From: Bacillus pumilus
GTDB lineage: Bacteria; Bacillota; Bacilli; Bacillales; Bacillaceae
Length of the DNA stretch: 64,000 nt
Direction of reading: 5' to 3'
Assembly: GCF_003431975.1 (NCBI RefSeq)
Contig: NZ_CP027116.1
Span: forward strand, 1-64,000
Shown here: one piece after another, positions 39,959 to 53,885 of the stretch
Numbering within the stretch: the stretch's first letter is position 1
Layout: each line of letters starts with the position of its first letter
The notes under the pieces: generated by a model
The model's input: the letters and a program-made list of their open reading frames with translations, nothing else
Database searches by the model: none
What the model was told of the DNA's origin: nothing
Made by a program: the position numbers and the translations under genes

Positions 39959-41364
39959 TTGAGAACACCTTTATATACAGCATTAGTACAGCATGCAGAA
40001 AAGAAACCTTATTCTTTTCACGTTCCAGGACATCACAATGGAGATGTCTTTTTTGATGAGGCACGTTCTTACTATGCTTCAATCCTTCAGCTGGACGTGA
40101 CGGAGCTTGAAGGTCTAGATGATCTCCATCACCCGACTGGTGTGATTCAAGAGGCAGAGGATTTATTGGCAAAGCTTTATGGTTCAGATCAAAGCTTTTT
40201 CCTTGTGAATGGTACAACAGTCGGAAATCTGGCGATGGTGATGGCATCATGCCGCACGGGAGATGAGATTTTAGTCCAAAGAAATTGCCATAAGTCTGTC
40301 TTTCATGCGATTGAGCTTGCAGGAGCAACGCCTATTTTGATAGAAGCAGAAATAGACAAACATTTGCACGTTCCAACACATGTGACGGATGAAACAGTCA
40401 AAAAAGCCATAGCAAGACATCCTAATTGTCGGGCAATCGTTTTGACTTATCCGAATTACTACGGACATGCAGCTGATTTATCGAAGCTGATTCACATGTG
40501 CCATGAAGCAGGTATGATTGTTTTGGTTGATGAGGCACATGGTGCGCATTTTGTATTAGGCGGTGCCTTTCCTCCATCTGCTCTTTCCTATGGAGCGGAC
40601 GTGGTGGTACAATCAGCACATAAAACTCTCCCGGCCATGACGATGGGTTCCTATCTTCATCTTCAAGGGGATCGAATCGATGCGAAGCGTTTGAAAACAT
40701 TGCTCACAATGCTTCAAAGTAGCTCACCGTCTTATCCAATTATGGCCTCATTAGATGTAGCAAGAGCTTATGTCGAGGAGATGAAGGAAAAAGGGACATT
40801 ACGTGGAATCATGGAAGAGCTGACAGAGGTGAAAGATCAGTTCAACTGCCTGACTCATCTTGAAGTGTTTGAACCTGACTCGCTACATTCCGACCCTTTA
40901 AAATGCGTCATTCGATCAACAAAAGGACTGACTGGTTACGAACTAAAGCAGGTGCTTGAATCAGTGGATGTTCATCCAGAGCTTGCGGACGAACATCAGG
41001 TTTTACTTGTACTTAGCTTAGAACAGGGGAAGAACGTTCCTTTCAAGCGGATCGAGCAGGCCCTTCAGCAAAGTGATTCATTGCTCAAAGGAAAAAATCA
41101 GTTTCAAAATGAGATGATCCCTATTGAGACTGATGAGAAAAATCAAGACATAGAAGCTGTCCCGTTTGAACAAGCAGCAGGTAGGTTGAGTGCGGAATCG
41201 ATTATTCCCTATCCACCTGGGATTCCTTTGATGATTAAGGGAGAACGTATTGAATTAGAACAAATTGAGGCGTTAAGCCGTTTGCTTGGTCACAAGGTTC
41301 ATGTGCAAGCAAGTCAGGTGATTCATCAGAGAAAATTATATGTTTATATAGAAGAGGAGACACT

Positions 41365-41368
<4 letters not shown>
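39959..41368 (+). CDS. yaaO: Orn/Lys/Arg decarboxylase family PLP enzyme YaaO
   Basis: The 469-residue fold-type I PLP enzyme has D191-E-A-H-G-A-H (PLP ring aspartate) and the Schiff-base lysine K222 in SAHKTLPAM, plus the family motif HVPGHHNG (21-28). It is related to SpeA-type basic amino-acid decarboxylases, but its substrate is unproven. Translation begins at TTG (39959) behind AAAGGGT. The last codons overlap tmk by 4 bp. A TATAAT at 39914-39919 could be its -10, with a weak TTTCAG 17 bp upstream. Confidence 0.9.
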
Positions 41369-42412
<1,044 letters not shown>

Positions 42413-42424
42413 GGATGGGTTGCT

Positions 42425-42865
42425 GTGAAAATTAATCAAGATATGCGGCTGCTTTTAGAAAAACGTGAACTTCAAGCCATTAAAGGAAGCCAAACATCTG
42501 GGTCTTTTAAAGCTTCGATGGAAACGCAAAGCGGCAAAATGCGCTTAGAGCAGCTCACGGTTATGCTGAGTGATATCGAAGTGTTCGGTAAAAAGCTGAC
42601 AAAGTCACGAAACCTAAAGGACTTGGCCAGGTTTAAAGGACTGGTGAAGCGCTTTGTGAAAGAGACAGTCGATAATGGATTAAATATAGAAACATCAAGA
42701 AGCTTTGACATTTATGGCAACACGCGTACACTCGCTTTAGTCAAAGCAATAGATGAAAAGCTGGTTGAATTAACAGAGGATATGATGAATCAAGAGAAAC
42801 CATCTCTTGATTTGCTCGAACGAATTGGAGAAATAAAAGGTTTATTGATTAACCTTTACACATAG
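42425..42865 (+). CDS. yaaR: YaaR family protein (DUF327)
   Basis: The 146-residue soluble helical protein lies between darA and holB in nearly all Bacillus. It contains a conserved block around LKDLARFKGLVKRFVKETVDNGL and FDIYGNTRTLALVKAIDEKL. No enzyme motif is visible. It starts with GTG (42425) with AAGGATGGG upstream and is spaced 12 bp from both neighbours, indicating an operon. Function unknown; the position next to replication genes is only suggestive. Confidence 0.88.
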   Translation: MKINQDMRLLLEKRELQAIKGSQTSGSFKASMETQSGKMRLEQLTVMLSDIEVFGKKLTKSRNLKDLARFKGLVKRFVKETVDNGLNIETSRSFDIYGNTRTLALVKAIDEKLVELTEDMMNQEKPSLDLLERIGEIKGLLINLYT

Positions 42866-42876
42866 AGAGTGATAAC

Positions 42877-43866
42877 ATGGCTATTAGCTGGGATGACATG
42901 AATGATTTGCAGCCGCGCGTCATGCGGCTGATTTTTAATAGTATTGATAAAGACCGACTTGCGCATGCCTACTTATTTGAAGGAAAAAAGGGAACAGGAA
43001 AGCTGGATGCTGCGATGCTTTTGGCGAAGAGCTTTTTTTGCTTGGAAGCAGGAGTGAAACCATGTGAATCCTGTCAAAACTGCAAAAGGATTGAATCAGG
43101 AAACCATCCTGACTTACATCTCGTGCAACCTGATGGTCAATCAATTAAGAAAGCACAAGTGCAGGCATTGCAGGAGGAGTTTACAAAGGCCGGTGTGGAA
43201 TCTCACCGAAAAATGTATATCATTCTTCATGCGGACAAAATGACAGTCAATGCCGCGAACAGTTTATTGAAGTTCCTAGAGGAGCCTAACCGGGAAACGA
43301 TGGCAATTTTAATCACTGAGCAATCGCATAAAATGCTGGATACAATTATTTCAAGATGTCAGATGCTTAGCTTTCAGCCGCTGCAGCCACAATCCTTGGA
43401 GCAACAGCTATTACAAGAGGGCGTATCTCAGCATCTGGCCAGGCTTTTGTCGAATTTAACGAATAATTTAGCAGAAGCACTCGAATTAAGTCGAAATGAT
43501 CAGTTTGCAGAGTCTAGAGCGAAAGTGATAAAATTGTATGAAGTCTTACACCAGCGAAAAGAACATGCATTTTTTTATATACAAGATCAATGGATGCCTT
43601 TTTTCAAAGAGAAAGACCTTCAAGAAACAGGTCTGGATATGCTTTTATTTATATATCGTGATGTATTGTCGATTCAAATAGGAAATGAAGATAAAGTCAT
43701 TTATCAAGACTTATTCCAGACAATGAAGCAGCATGCGCTGCATTCCACACAGCAGATGGTGACGAACCAGATCCTTGCTGTATTAGAAGCGAAAAAGAGA
43801 CTTCAATCCAACGTGAATGCCCAAGGGCTGATGGAGCAATTGGTGTTGATGTTGCAGGAGGGATAA
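42877..43866 (+). CDS. holB: DNA polymerase III subunit delta'
   Basis: HolB is the stator subunit of the clamp loader and partners DnaX. The 329-residue AAA+ protein has a degenerate P-loop region GKKGTGKLD (36-44), zinc-binding cysteines C55, C63, C66, C69, and the SRC motif IISRCQML that supplies the arginine finger. Gene order darA-yaaR-holB-ricT-yabA is conserved. Length fits the family. Confidence 0.95.
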   Translation: MAISWDDMNDLQPRVMRLIFNSIDKDRLAHAYLFEGKKGTGKLDAAMLLAKSFFCLEAGVKPCESCQNCKRIESGNHPDLHLVQPDGQSIKKAQVQALQEEFTKAGVESHRKMYIILHADKMTVNAANSLLKFLEEPNRETMAILITEQSHKMLDTIISRCQMLSFQPLQPQSLEQQLLQEGVSQHLARLLSNLTNNLAEALELSRNDQFAESRAKVIKLYEVLHQRKEHAFFYIQDQWMPFFKEKDLQETGLDMLLFIYRDVLSIQIGNEDKVIYQDLFQTMKQHALHSTQQMVTNQILAVLEAKKRLQSNVNAQGLMEQLVLMLQEG

Positions 43867-43868
43867 GC

Positions 43869-45064
<1,196 letters not shown>

Positions 45065-45065
45065 G

Positions 45066-45097
45066 AAAAGGCTTCCGCTGAATCGGAAGCCTTTTTC
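45066..45097 (+). terminator. Terminator after yabA
   Basis: AAAAGGCTTCCG (45066-45077) pairs with CGGAAGCCTTTT (45084-45095). Confidence 0.88.
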
Positions 45098-45119
45098 ACA
45101 GGAAAAGAAAGGATACATC

Positions 45120-45863
45120 ATGGTTTCGTTAAGAGAAGATGAACGTTTAGATTACTTGCTGGCCGAAGATATGAAGATTATTCAAAGTAAAACGGTGTTC
45201 GCTTTTTCATTGGATGCTGTGTTATTAGCAAAATTTGCGTATGTGCCCATCCAAAAAGGAGAGATCATTGATCTTTGTACGGGAAATGGCATCGTGCCCT
45301 TGCTTCTTTCGACTCGATCTAAGGCTTCTATTACAGGAGTCGAAATTCAAGAGCGGCTGTTTGATATGGCAAAAAGAAGTGTGGCGTATAATCAACTTGA
45401 ACAGCAGATTGAATTGATTCATGGTGATTTAAATGAAATGCCGGCACGCTATGGCAACCACAAAGTAGATGTTATCACATGTAATCCGCCATATTTTAAG
45501 ACGCCTTCTAAAGAAGAAATCAATGAAAATGAATATTTGGCGATCGCTCGGCATGAAATCCATTGTACATTAGAAGATGTCATTCGTGTCTCTTCCACGC
45601 TGCTGAAGCAAGGAGGAAAACTAGCGATGGTTCATCGACCGGGACGGCTGCTTGAGATTGTTGAATTGATGAAGAAATACCGAATTGAGCCAAAACGAAT
45701 TCAATTTGTTTATCCGAAACAGGGGAAAGAAGCCAATACCATCCTAGTTGAAGGTATAAAAGATGGAAAACCAGATCTGAAAATTCTCCCGCCGCTTTTT
45801 GTTTATGGAGATGATCAAGAGTATACAAAAGAAATCAGGACGATACTGTATGGAGAAGCATAA
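45120..45863 (+). CDS. yabB: tRNA1(Val) adenine-N6 methyltransferase-like protein YabB
   Basis: The 247-residue SAM-dependent methyltransferase has motif I DLCTGNG (51-57) and motif IV NPPY (122-125), the catalytic motif of adenine-N6 methylases. By family it modifies A37 of tRNA-Val1. The start ATG at 45120 follows GAAAGGA. Its end overlaps yazA by 14 bp. Confidence 0.92.
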   Translation: MVSLREDERLDYLLAEDMKIIQSKTVFAFSLDAVLLAKFAYVPIQKGEIIDLCTGNGIVPLLLSTRSKASITGVEIQERLFDMAKRSVAYNQLEQQIELIHGDLNEMPARYGNHKVDVITCNPPYFKTPSKEEINENEYLAIARHEIHCTLEDVIRVSSTLLKQGGKLAMVHRPGRLLEIVELMKKYRIEPKRIQFVYPKQGKEANTILVEGIKDGKPDLKILPPLFVYGDDQEYTKEIRTILYGEA

Positions 45864-46152
45864 TCATTACTTCTATGTATTGAAATGTGCAGATGGCAGC
45901 TTGTATGCAGGTTATACTAATGATTTACAAAAAAGACTGTCGACCCATAATAATGGAAAAGGCGCAAAGTATACGAGAGCGAGACGGCCGGTTGAGCTGT
46001 ATTATCATGAATGTTTTTCAACTAAAACGGAAGCCATGCAGCAAGAATATCGTTTCAAAACATGGACACGAAAAAAGAAAGACCTTTATATAGAAGCAAT
46101 GCGAATGGAAGAAAAAAAGGAGGCGGCACATGAAAACACAGAAAAGCTTTGA
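45850..46152 (+). CDS. yazA: GIY-YIG domain protein YazA
   Basis: The 100-residue protein is a single GIY-YIG nuclease-fold domain: [19 protein letters not shown] carries the GIY and YIG equivalents (YVL and AGY), followed by the conserved [15 protein letters not shown]. Such small UvrC-like proteins are widespread in bacteria; nuclease activity of this one is not established. The ATG at 45850 lies within yabB and is preceded by the yabB-internal GGACGAT; a longer in-frame start further upstream would overlap yabB much more. Its end overlaps rsmI by 23 bp. Confidence 0.88.
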   Translation: MEKHNHYFYVLKCADGSLYAGYTNDLQKRLSTHNNGKGAKYTRARRPVELYYHECFSTKTEAMQQEYRFKTWTRKKKDLYIEAMRMEEKKEAAHENTEKL

Positions 46153-47008
46153 TGGTCAATCAGACATGGGGGTTCTTTATCTCGTCCCAACCCCAATTGG
46201 CAACTTAGAAGATATGACGTTCCGGGCAATCCAAACATTAAAAGATGTAGACTATATTGCCGCAGAAGATACAAGGCAAACGAAAAAACTTTGTCATGTC
46301 TATGAAATTGATACGCCGTTAACGAGTTATCACGAGCATAACAAAGACAGCAGCGGCCACAAGTTAATTGAATGGTTAAAAGAAGGCAAAAACATCGCAC
46401 TTGTGAGTGATGCCGGTTTACCTACGATCTCAGATCCAGGTGCTGAAGTGGTTCGAGACTTTACTAGCATCGGCGGCTATGTCATTCCGTTACCCGGAGC
46501 GAATGCTGCACTAACAGCCCTCATTGCATCTGGCATTACACCTCAGCCATTTTTCTTTTATGGTTTTCTTGACCGGCAAAAAAAAGAAAAGAAAAAACAA
46601 CTCGAAGCGTTGAAAAAGCGGCAAGAAACAATCATTTTCTATGAAGCACCTCATCGGTTAAAAGAAACGCTGACTTTGATGAAGGAAGTGTGGGGCAACC
46701 GGAATATCGCCATTACAAGAGAGCTGACGAAAAAATTTGAAGAGTTTATTCGTGGAGATTTAGAATATGTGCTGACATGGTCGGCAGAAAACCAAATTCG
46801 TGGTGAATTCTGTCTTGTCGTACAAGGAAATGATCAAGAGGAAGAAGAGTTAAATGAAGAAGCTTGGTGGAAGTCCTTATCTGAAAAAGAACACGTGATC
46901 CATTACATAGAGGAAGGATTAACGTCAAAGGAAGCCATTAAACGTACAGCAGTCGAACGTGGTGTACCAAAGCGCACCATATATGATGCGTACCATATTG
47001 AACAATAA
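46130..47008 (+). CDS. rsmI: 16S rRNA (cytidine-1402 2'-O)-methyltransferase
   Basis: RsmI methylates the 2'-O of C1402 in the 16S decoding centre. The 292-residue tetrapyrrole-methylase-fold protein has VPTPIGNLEDMT (19-30), the AEDTR motif (about 45-49), the SAM-site SDAGLPTISDPG (about 88-99) and PLPGANA (about 115-121). GGAGGCGG precedes the ATG, which is inside the end of yazA. The terminator after it also faces abrB. Confidence 0.96.
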   Translation: MKTQKSFDGQSDMGVLYLVPTPIGNLEDMTFRAIQTLKDVDYIAAEDTRQTKKLCHVYEIDTPLTSYHEHNKDSSGHKLIEWLKEGKNIALVSDAGLPTISDPGAEVVRDFTSIGGYVIPLPGANAALTALIASGITPQPFFFYGFLDRQKKEKKKQLEALKKRQETIIFYEAPHRLKETLTLMKEVWGNRNIAITRELTKKFEEFIRGDLEYVLTWSAENQIRGEFCLVVQGNDQEEEELNEEAWWKSLSEKEHVIHYIEEGLTSKEAIKRTAVERGVPKRTIYDAYHIEQ

Positions 47009-47010
47009 AG

Positions 47011-47044
47011 AAAGGTTCTTGCAAACGGTGCAAGAACCTTTTTT
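47011..47044. terminator. Terminator between rsmI and abrB
   Basis: AAAGGTTCTTGC (47011-47022) and GCAAGAACCTTT (47030-47041), 12 bp perfect, with T-run on the plus strand and an A-run before it on the same strand, so it can serve both convergent genes. Confidence 0.88.
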
Positions 47045-47052
47045 ATATCAAC

Positions 47053-47337
47053 TTATTTTTGTGATTGAAGTTGGTTTTGGATTTCGTTAATGATTTGCTC
47101 TGCACCTTCACGGCTAAGAACTAATTTACCATTAGCAAGTTTAAGGTTATCGTCTGATACTTCACCTGTAACTTGGCAAGTCATGTTTGGTTTATATTTT
47201 TTTAGGATAATTTTTTCATCATCAACATAAATTTCCAAAGCGTCTTTTTCAGCGATTCCTAGAGTACGGCGAAGTTCGATTGGAATCACCACGCGTCCTA
47301 ATTCGTCAACTTTACGTACAATACCTGTAGATTTCAT
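47053..47337 (-). CDS. abrB: Transition-state regulator AbrB
   Basis: AbrB represses many post-exponential genes until Spo0A~P shuts it off. The 94-residue protein has the swapped-hairpin DNA-binding domain (STGIVRKVDELGRVVIPIE, about 3-21) and a C-terminal multimerisation domain. It is nearly identical to B. subtilis AbrB. The ATG at 47337 stands 9 nt from GGGAGG; a second ATG two codons upstream (47343) is closer to the ribosome site and less likely. Confidence 0.97.
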   Translation of the reverse strand: MKSTGIVRKVDELGRVVIPIELRRTLGIAEKDALEIYVDDEKIILKKYKPNMTCQVTGEVSDDNLKLANGKLVLSREGAEQIINEIQNQLQSQK

Positions 47338-47383
47338 CTTCATTCTCCTCCCAAAAAGTTCTTATTCTTAATATAATATTATC

Positions 47384-47445
47384 TTCGTCATTATTCGACA
47401 AATTCCTTACATTCCTAGCATAACAAGGTTTCCATAAATCGTCAA
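47384..47445 (-). promoter_or_regulatory. abrB promoter with two Spo0A boxes
   Basis: On the minus strand TTGACG (47440-47445) and TATGCT (47417-47422) are spaced 17 bp. Just downstream of the expected start are two 0A boxes on the same strand, TGTCGAA (47394-47400) and TGACGAA (47384-47390), 10 bp apart, the same arrangement as in B. subtilis abrB, where Spo0A~P represses. Confidence 0.85.
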
Positions 47446-47620
47446 TCATTTTGTTTACTATTGTTTGTAAAATATGACTCTTAAAGTCAAAAGACCTTAA
47501 AACTACTGGTGTATAAGGATTTTCATAGCTTTTTCTATGAAAATATGAGAAATGACGACTTCAGATTAACAAGACTTTTGCCCTAAATTAGCCAATTGTA
47601 AATTTGGAAATAGATTTCAT
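47446..47620. other. Intergenic region upstream of abrB, no gene
   Basis: This AT-rich stretch holds a perfect 10-bp inverted repeat, ATTTTCATAG/CTATGAAAAT (47519-47544, 6-nt loop), and a shorter GACT/AGTC pair near 47476. I find no supportable reading frame or convincing promoter. Confidence 0.6.
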
Positions 47621-47663
47621 ACGACAATATTCGACAAAATGTCGACGGGTTTGTCGTTTTTTT
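47621..47663 (+). terminator. Orphan terminator-like nested palindrome
   Basis: An outer pair ACGACAA/TTGTCGT (47621-47627, 47651-47657) encloses an inner pair TCGACA/TGTCGA (47631-47636, 47640-47645), followed by TTTTTTT. On the plus strand it looks like an intrinsic terminator, yet no rightward gene precedes it after rsmI has terminated. The inner arms also resemble Spo0A boxes. Confidence 0.5.
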
Positions 47664-47713
47664 CGAAAAACTCATCTTTTTCGATCATTTCATCTTCTTC
47701 TATGTATATATGC

Positions 47714-47741
47714 TTGATCTTAAAGGCTAAGATGGTATCAT
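47714..47741 (+). promoter_or_regulatory. Candidate sigma-A promoter of metS
   Basis: TTGATC (47714-47719), 16 bp, TATCAT (47736-47741). It would give a leader of about 115 nt that contains a terminator-like hairpin before metS. Confidence 0.5.
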
Positions 47742-47770
47742 AGAGAAAGCACAAGTGCAAAATTTAATGA

Positions 47771-49864
<2,094 letters not shown>

Positions 49865-49870
49865 TTCAAC

Positions 49871-49916
49871 AAAGGTGTTCCACGTGTAACATTTCGTCGA
49901 ACACCTTTTGTTTTTT
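49871..49916 (+). terminator. Terminator after metS
   Basis: AAAGGTGTTC (49871-49880) pairs with GAACACCTTT (49899-49908), with a further ACG/CGT pair inside, followed by TGTTTTTT. Confidence 0.85.
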
Positions 49917-49944
49917 ATAAAAGAATTGTCGAAAGGAGCAATCA

Positions 49945-50715
49945 ATGATGTTATTTGATACTCATGCCCACTTAAATGCGGAGCAATATAAAGAAGACTT
50001 AGAGCAGGTAATCGAAAGAGCAAAGAGTGAAAAAGTCGAAAAAATTGTGGTGGTAGGTTTTGACCGCCCGACAATTACGAGAGCAATGGAATTAATTGAA
50101 GAGTATGATTTCATATATGCAGCCATTGGCTGGCATCCAGTCGATGCCATTGATATGACAGATGAGGATTTGCTATGGATCAAAGAATTATCACAACATG
50201 AAAAAGTAGTTGCGATCGGAGAAATGGGTCTGGATTACTACTGGGATAAGTCGCCAAAAGATGTGCAAAAGGAAGTCTTTAGACGTCAAATTGCTCTTGC
50301 AAAGGAAGTGAATCTTCCAATCATTATTCATAATCGTGACGCAACGGAGGATGTTGTGACCATCTTACAGGAAGAGGGAGCAGCTGATGTTGGAGGAATT
50401 ATGCACTGCTTTACTGGTAGCCTTGAAATCGCAAAAGCGTGTATGCAGATGAACTTTTATATTTCATTCGGTGGACCCGTAACATTTAAAAATGCCAAAA
50501 AACCGAAGGAAGTTGTAAAAGACATACCAAGTGATCGGCTTTTAATTGAAACAGACTGTCCATACTTAACGCCAGCGCCATTTAGAGGGAAACGCAACGA
50601 GCCAAGTTATGTCAAATATATCGCAGAACAGATTGCGGAGTTGCGAGGAATAAGCTTTGAAGAGCTTGCTGAATTGACCACCAAAAATGCGAAAAAAGTT
50701 TTCGGTATAAACTGA
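49945..50715 (+). CDS. tatD: TatD family metal-dependent hydrolase
   Basis: The 256-residue TIM-barrel metalloenzyme has the metal-binding start DTHAHLN (about 5-11), GEMGLDYYWD, IIHNRDA and a late ETDCPYL, all hallmarks of TatD. TatD proteins are described as DNases and, in Bacillus, as D-aminoacyl-tRNA deacylases. Two adjacent ATGs (49945 and 49948) are possible starts behind GAAAGGAG. It follows metS, as in B. subtilis (yabD/dayD). Confidence 0.93.
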   Translation: MMLFDTHAHLNAEQYKEDLEQVIERAKSEKVEKIVVVGFDRPTITRAMELIEEYDFIYAAIGWHPVDAIDMTDEDLLWIKELSQHEKVVAIGEMGLDYYWDKSPKDVQKEVFRRQIALAKEVNLPIIIHNRDATEDVVTILQEEGAADVGGIMHCFTGSLEIAKACMQMNFYISFGGPVTFKNAKKPKEVVKDIPSDRLLIETDCPYLTPAPFRGKRNEPSYVKYIAEQIAELRGISFEELAELTTKNAKKVFGIN

Positions 50716-50891
50716 CAGTATATGATGTCAATCCTTGTTTAAGCTTGTCCAATTGTGAAACATAACGAAAATGTTCTACACGTTTGCGCCTTCTCATAGG
50801 ATAAGTTGTCGATAAGTCTTTCTTCCCTTCCTTCCATTTATCTCCCATAATAGGTTTACAATCGAGCATTTTTGTACAGTGGGTGGAAGGG

Positions 50892-50920
50892 TTGACAGGT
50901 TTTGAGATACTCTATATAAT
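50892..50920 (+). promoter_or_regulatory. Consensus sigma-A promoter of yabE
   Basis: TTGACA (50892-50897) and TATAAT (50915-50920) match consensus exactly with a 17-bp spacer. The expected start near 50927 is only about 8 nt before the ribosome site, so the leader is very short. Confidence 0.85.
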
Positions 50921-50959
50921 CTCTCCGAGGAGAAGGAGGCGTTTTTCATCGTACAAAAA

Positions 50960-52162
50960 ATGAAAAATCTGTTTTCTGTTAAGCTAGGAAAAGGCAAGGT
51001 TTTATTACTAGTGGTTTGCTTGCTTTTAGCTGGAACTGGGACGGCTTACGGTGCGCATGAGCTCACTAAGCAGTCTATTACCATTTCAATCAATGGTAAA
51101 GAGAAGACAATTCGTACACATGAAGAGACAGTAGCACAGCTACTTTCAAACCTTGGAATCAAGACCAGGGCGGAGGATCATATCTCTCCAAGTCTAAATA
51201 CAAAGATTAAAGACAACATGAACATTGTGTATGATGCGGCTATACCGGTTCATCTGACCCTAGATGGGAAAGAGAAAACGATATGGACAACAGATCAGAC
51301 GGTTGGAGCATTATTGAAGAATGAGAAGATAGATATTGGGAAGCACGATCAAGTAACTCCAGGAAAGAATGACAAGATTAAAAAGGATATGAATCTTGTG
51401 GTTCAGCAGGCCTTCCAGGTCAGTTTAAATGATGGAGGAAAAGATAAAAAAGTGTGGACCACTTCGACTACGGTCGCTGACTTTTTAAAGCAACAAGAGC
51501 TGAAGCTCAAGAAGCACGATAAGATCAAGCCTGCGTTACATAGTCAACTGTCTAAAAAAGGCGCAGATATTCAGATCACTCGGGTGGAAAAGGTCACCGA
51601 TGTAGTGGAAGAGAAAATTGCTTTTGATACCAAACATAAAAAGGATCGTTCTCTTGAAAAAGGAAAAGAGAAGGTGCTTAAAAAAGGTGAAGAAGGTAAA
51701 TTGAAGAAGCACTATGCCATTGTGAAAGAAAACGGCAAAGTGGTGTCTAAAGAATTGATTAAAGAAGTGACTGAAAAAGATAGCAAGGATCGTTTAGTGG
51801 CCATTGGTACACAAGTGTCCAAAAAAGAGCCGAAAGCGACACCTGCCGTTTCAAGAAGCAATGAATCGTCAGGAAAAGAATTTTATGTGGCGTCGACAGC
51901 CTATACAGCGAGCTGTGCTGGATGTACGGGCAGAACGTCTACAGGCTTTAATTTAAAAGCAAATCCGGGTGCAAAGGTCATAGCAGTTGATCCGAGTGTC
52001 ATTCCGCTAGGCTCTAAAGTGTATGTGGAGGGCTATGGATATGCCGTTGCATCAGACACTGGATCTGCTATAAAAGGGAATAAAATTGATGTGTTCGTCC
52101 CAAGTAAGTCGGCAGCTTATCAATGGGGAAATAAACGAGTGAAAATTAGAGTGCTCAAATAA
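50960..52162 (+). CDS. yabE: Resuscitation-promoting-factor-like cell wall protein YabE (DUF348-G5-3D)
   Basis: This 400-residue exported protein has an N-terminal hydrophobic signal or anchor (about 13-31), three DUF348 ubiquitin-like repeats (each starting like ITISINGKEKTIRTHEETVAQLL, about 39-205), a G5 domain (about 205-270) and a C-terminal 3D domain (about 305-400) with VASDTGSAIKGNKIDVF. The 3D domain resembles lytic transglycosylases such as Sps/Rpf2, so a cell-wall muralytic role is likely. The ATG at 50960 is far (20 nt) from AGAAGGAGG; an in-frame ATC at 50948 is 8 nt from it and may be the true start. Confidence 0.9.
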   Translation: MKNLFSVKLGKGKVLLLVVCLLLAGTGTAYGAHELTKQSITISINGKEKTIRTHEETVAQLLSNLGIKTRAEDHISPSLNTKIKDNMNIVYDAAIPVHLTLDGKEKTIWTTDQTVGALLKNEKIDIGKHDQVTPGKNDKIKKDMNLVVQQAFQVSLNDGGKDKKVWTTSTTVADFLKQQELKLKKHDKIKPALHSQLSKKGADIQITRVEKVTDVVEEKIAFDTKHKKDRSLEKGKEKVLKKGEEGKLKKHYAIVKENGKVVSKELIKEVTEKDSKDRLVAIGTQVSKKEPKATPAVSRSNESSGKEFYVASTAYTASCAGCTGRTSTGFNLKANPGAKVIAVDPSVIPLGSKVYVEGYGYAVASDTGSAIKGNKIDVFVPSKSAAYQWGNKRVKIRVLK

Positions 52163-52184
52163 ACACATCAAATCATTTATATGA

Positions 52185-52216
52185 ACAGAGGGCTTTGCGC
52201 ACCCTCTGTTTTTTTG
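52185..52216 (+). terminator. Terminator after yabE
   Basis: ACAGAGGG (52185-52192) and CCCTCTGT (52202-52209), then TTTTTTT. Confidence 0.87.
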
Positions 52217-52322
52217 GTTATAATAGAACCACTGTTTTCTAATTAATTAGACGCAAAAACGACATGAAAGGTTTCATTTTTTAACCAAAAATTGTTGATT
52301 GTTTTTGCAAGCGGAGGAATAC

Positions 52323-53766
<1,444 letters not shown>

Positions 53767-53776
53767 TTTTGTTTTT

Positions 53777-53805
53777 CACCACTTCATCCGTTCGGGCATA
53801 GGCTA
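53777..53805 (+). promoter_or_regulatory. Sigma-K type promoter of yabG
   Basis: CACC (53777-53780), 16 bp, then GGCATAGGCTA with CATAGGCTA at 53797-53805. This matches the sigma-K pattern mACm-N16-gnCATAnnnTA. yabG is sigma-K dependent in B. subtilis. Confidence 0.8.
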
Positions 53806-53885
53806 GAAAGAACAGTACACATGAAAAACGAACATAGCGCAAGACGATACCAACAGGATATGAGCCTGATTGTGGAGTGAAAAGC

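Noticed and set aside
50756..50790. ECF-type (sigma-X/M) promoter TGAAAC upstream of yabE
   Set aside because: The candidate -10 CGTT is about 19 bp away, too far for the usual 16-17 bp spacing.
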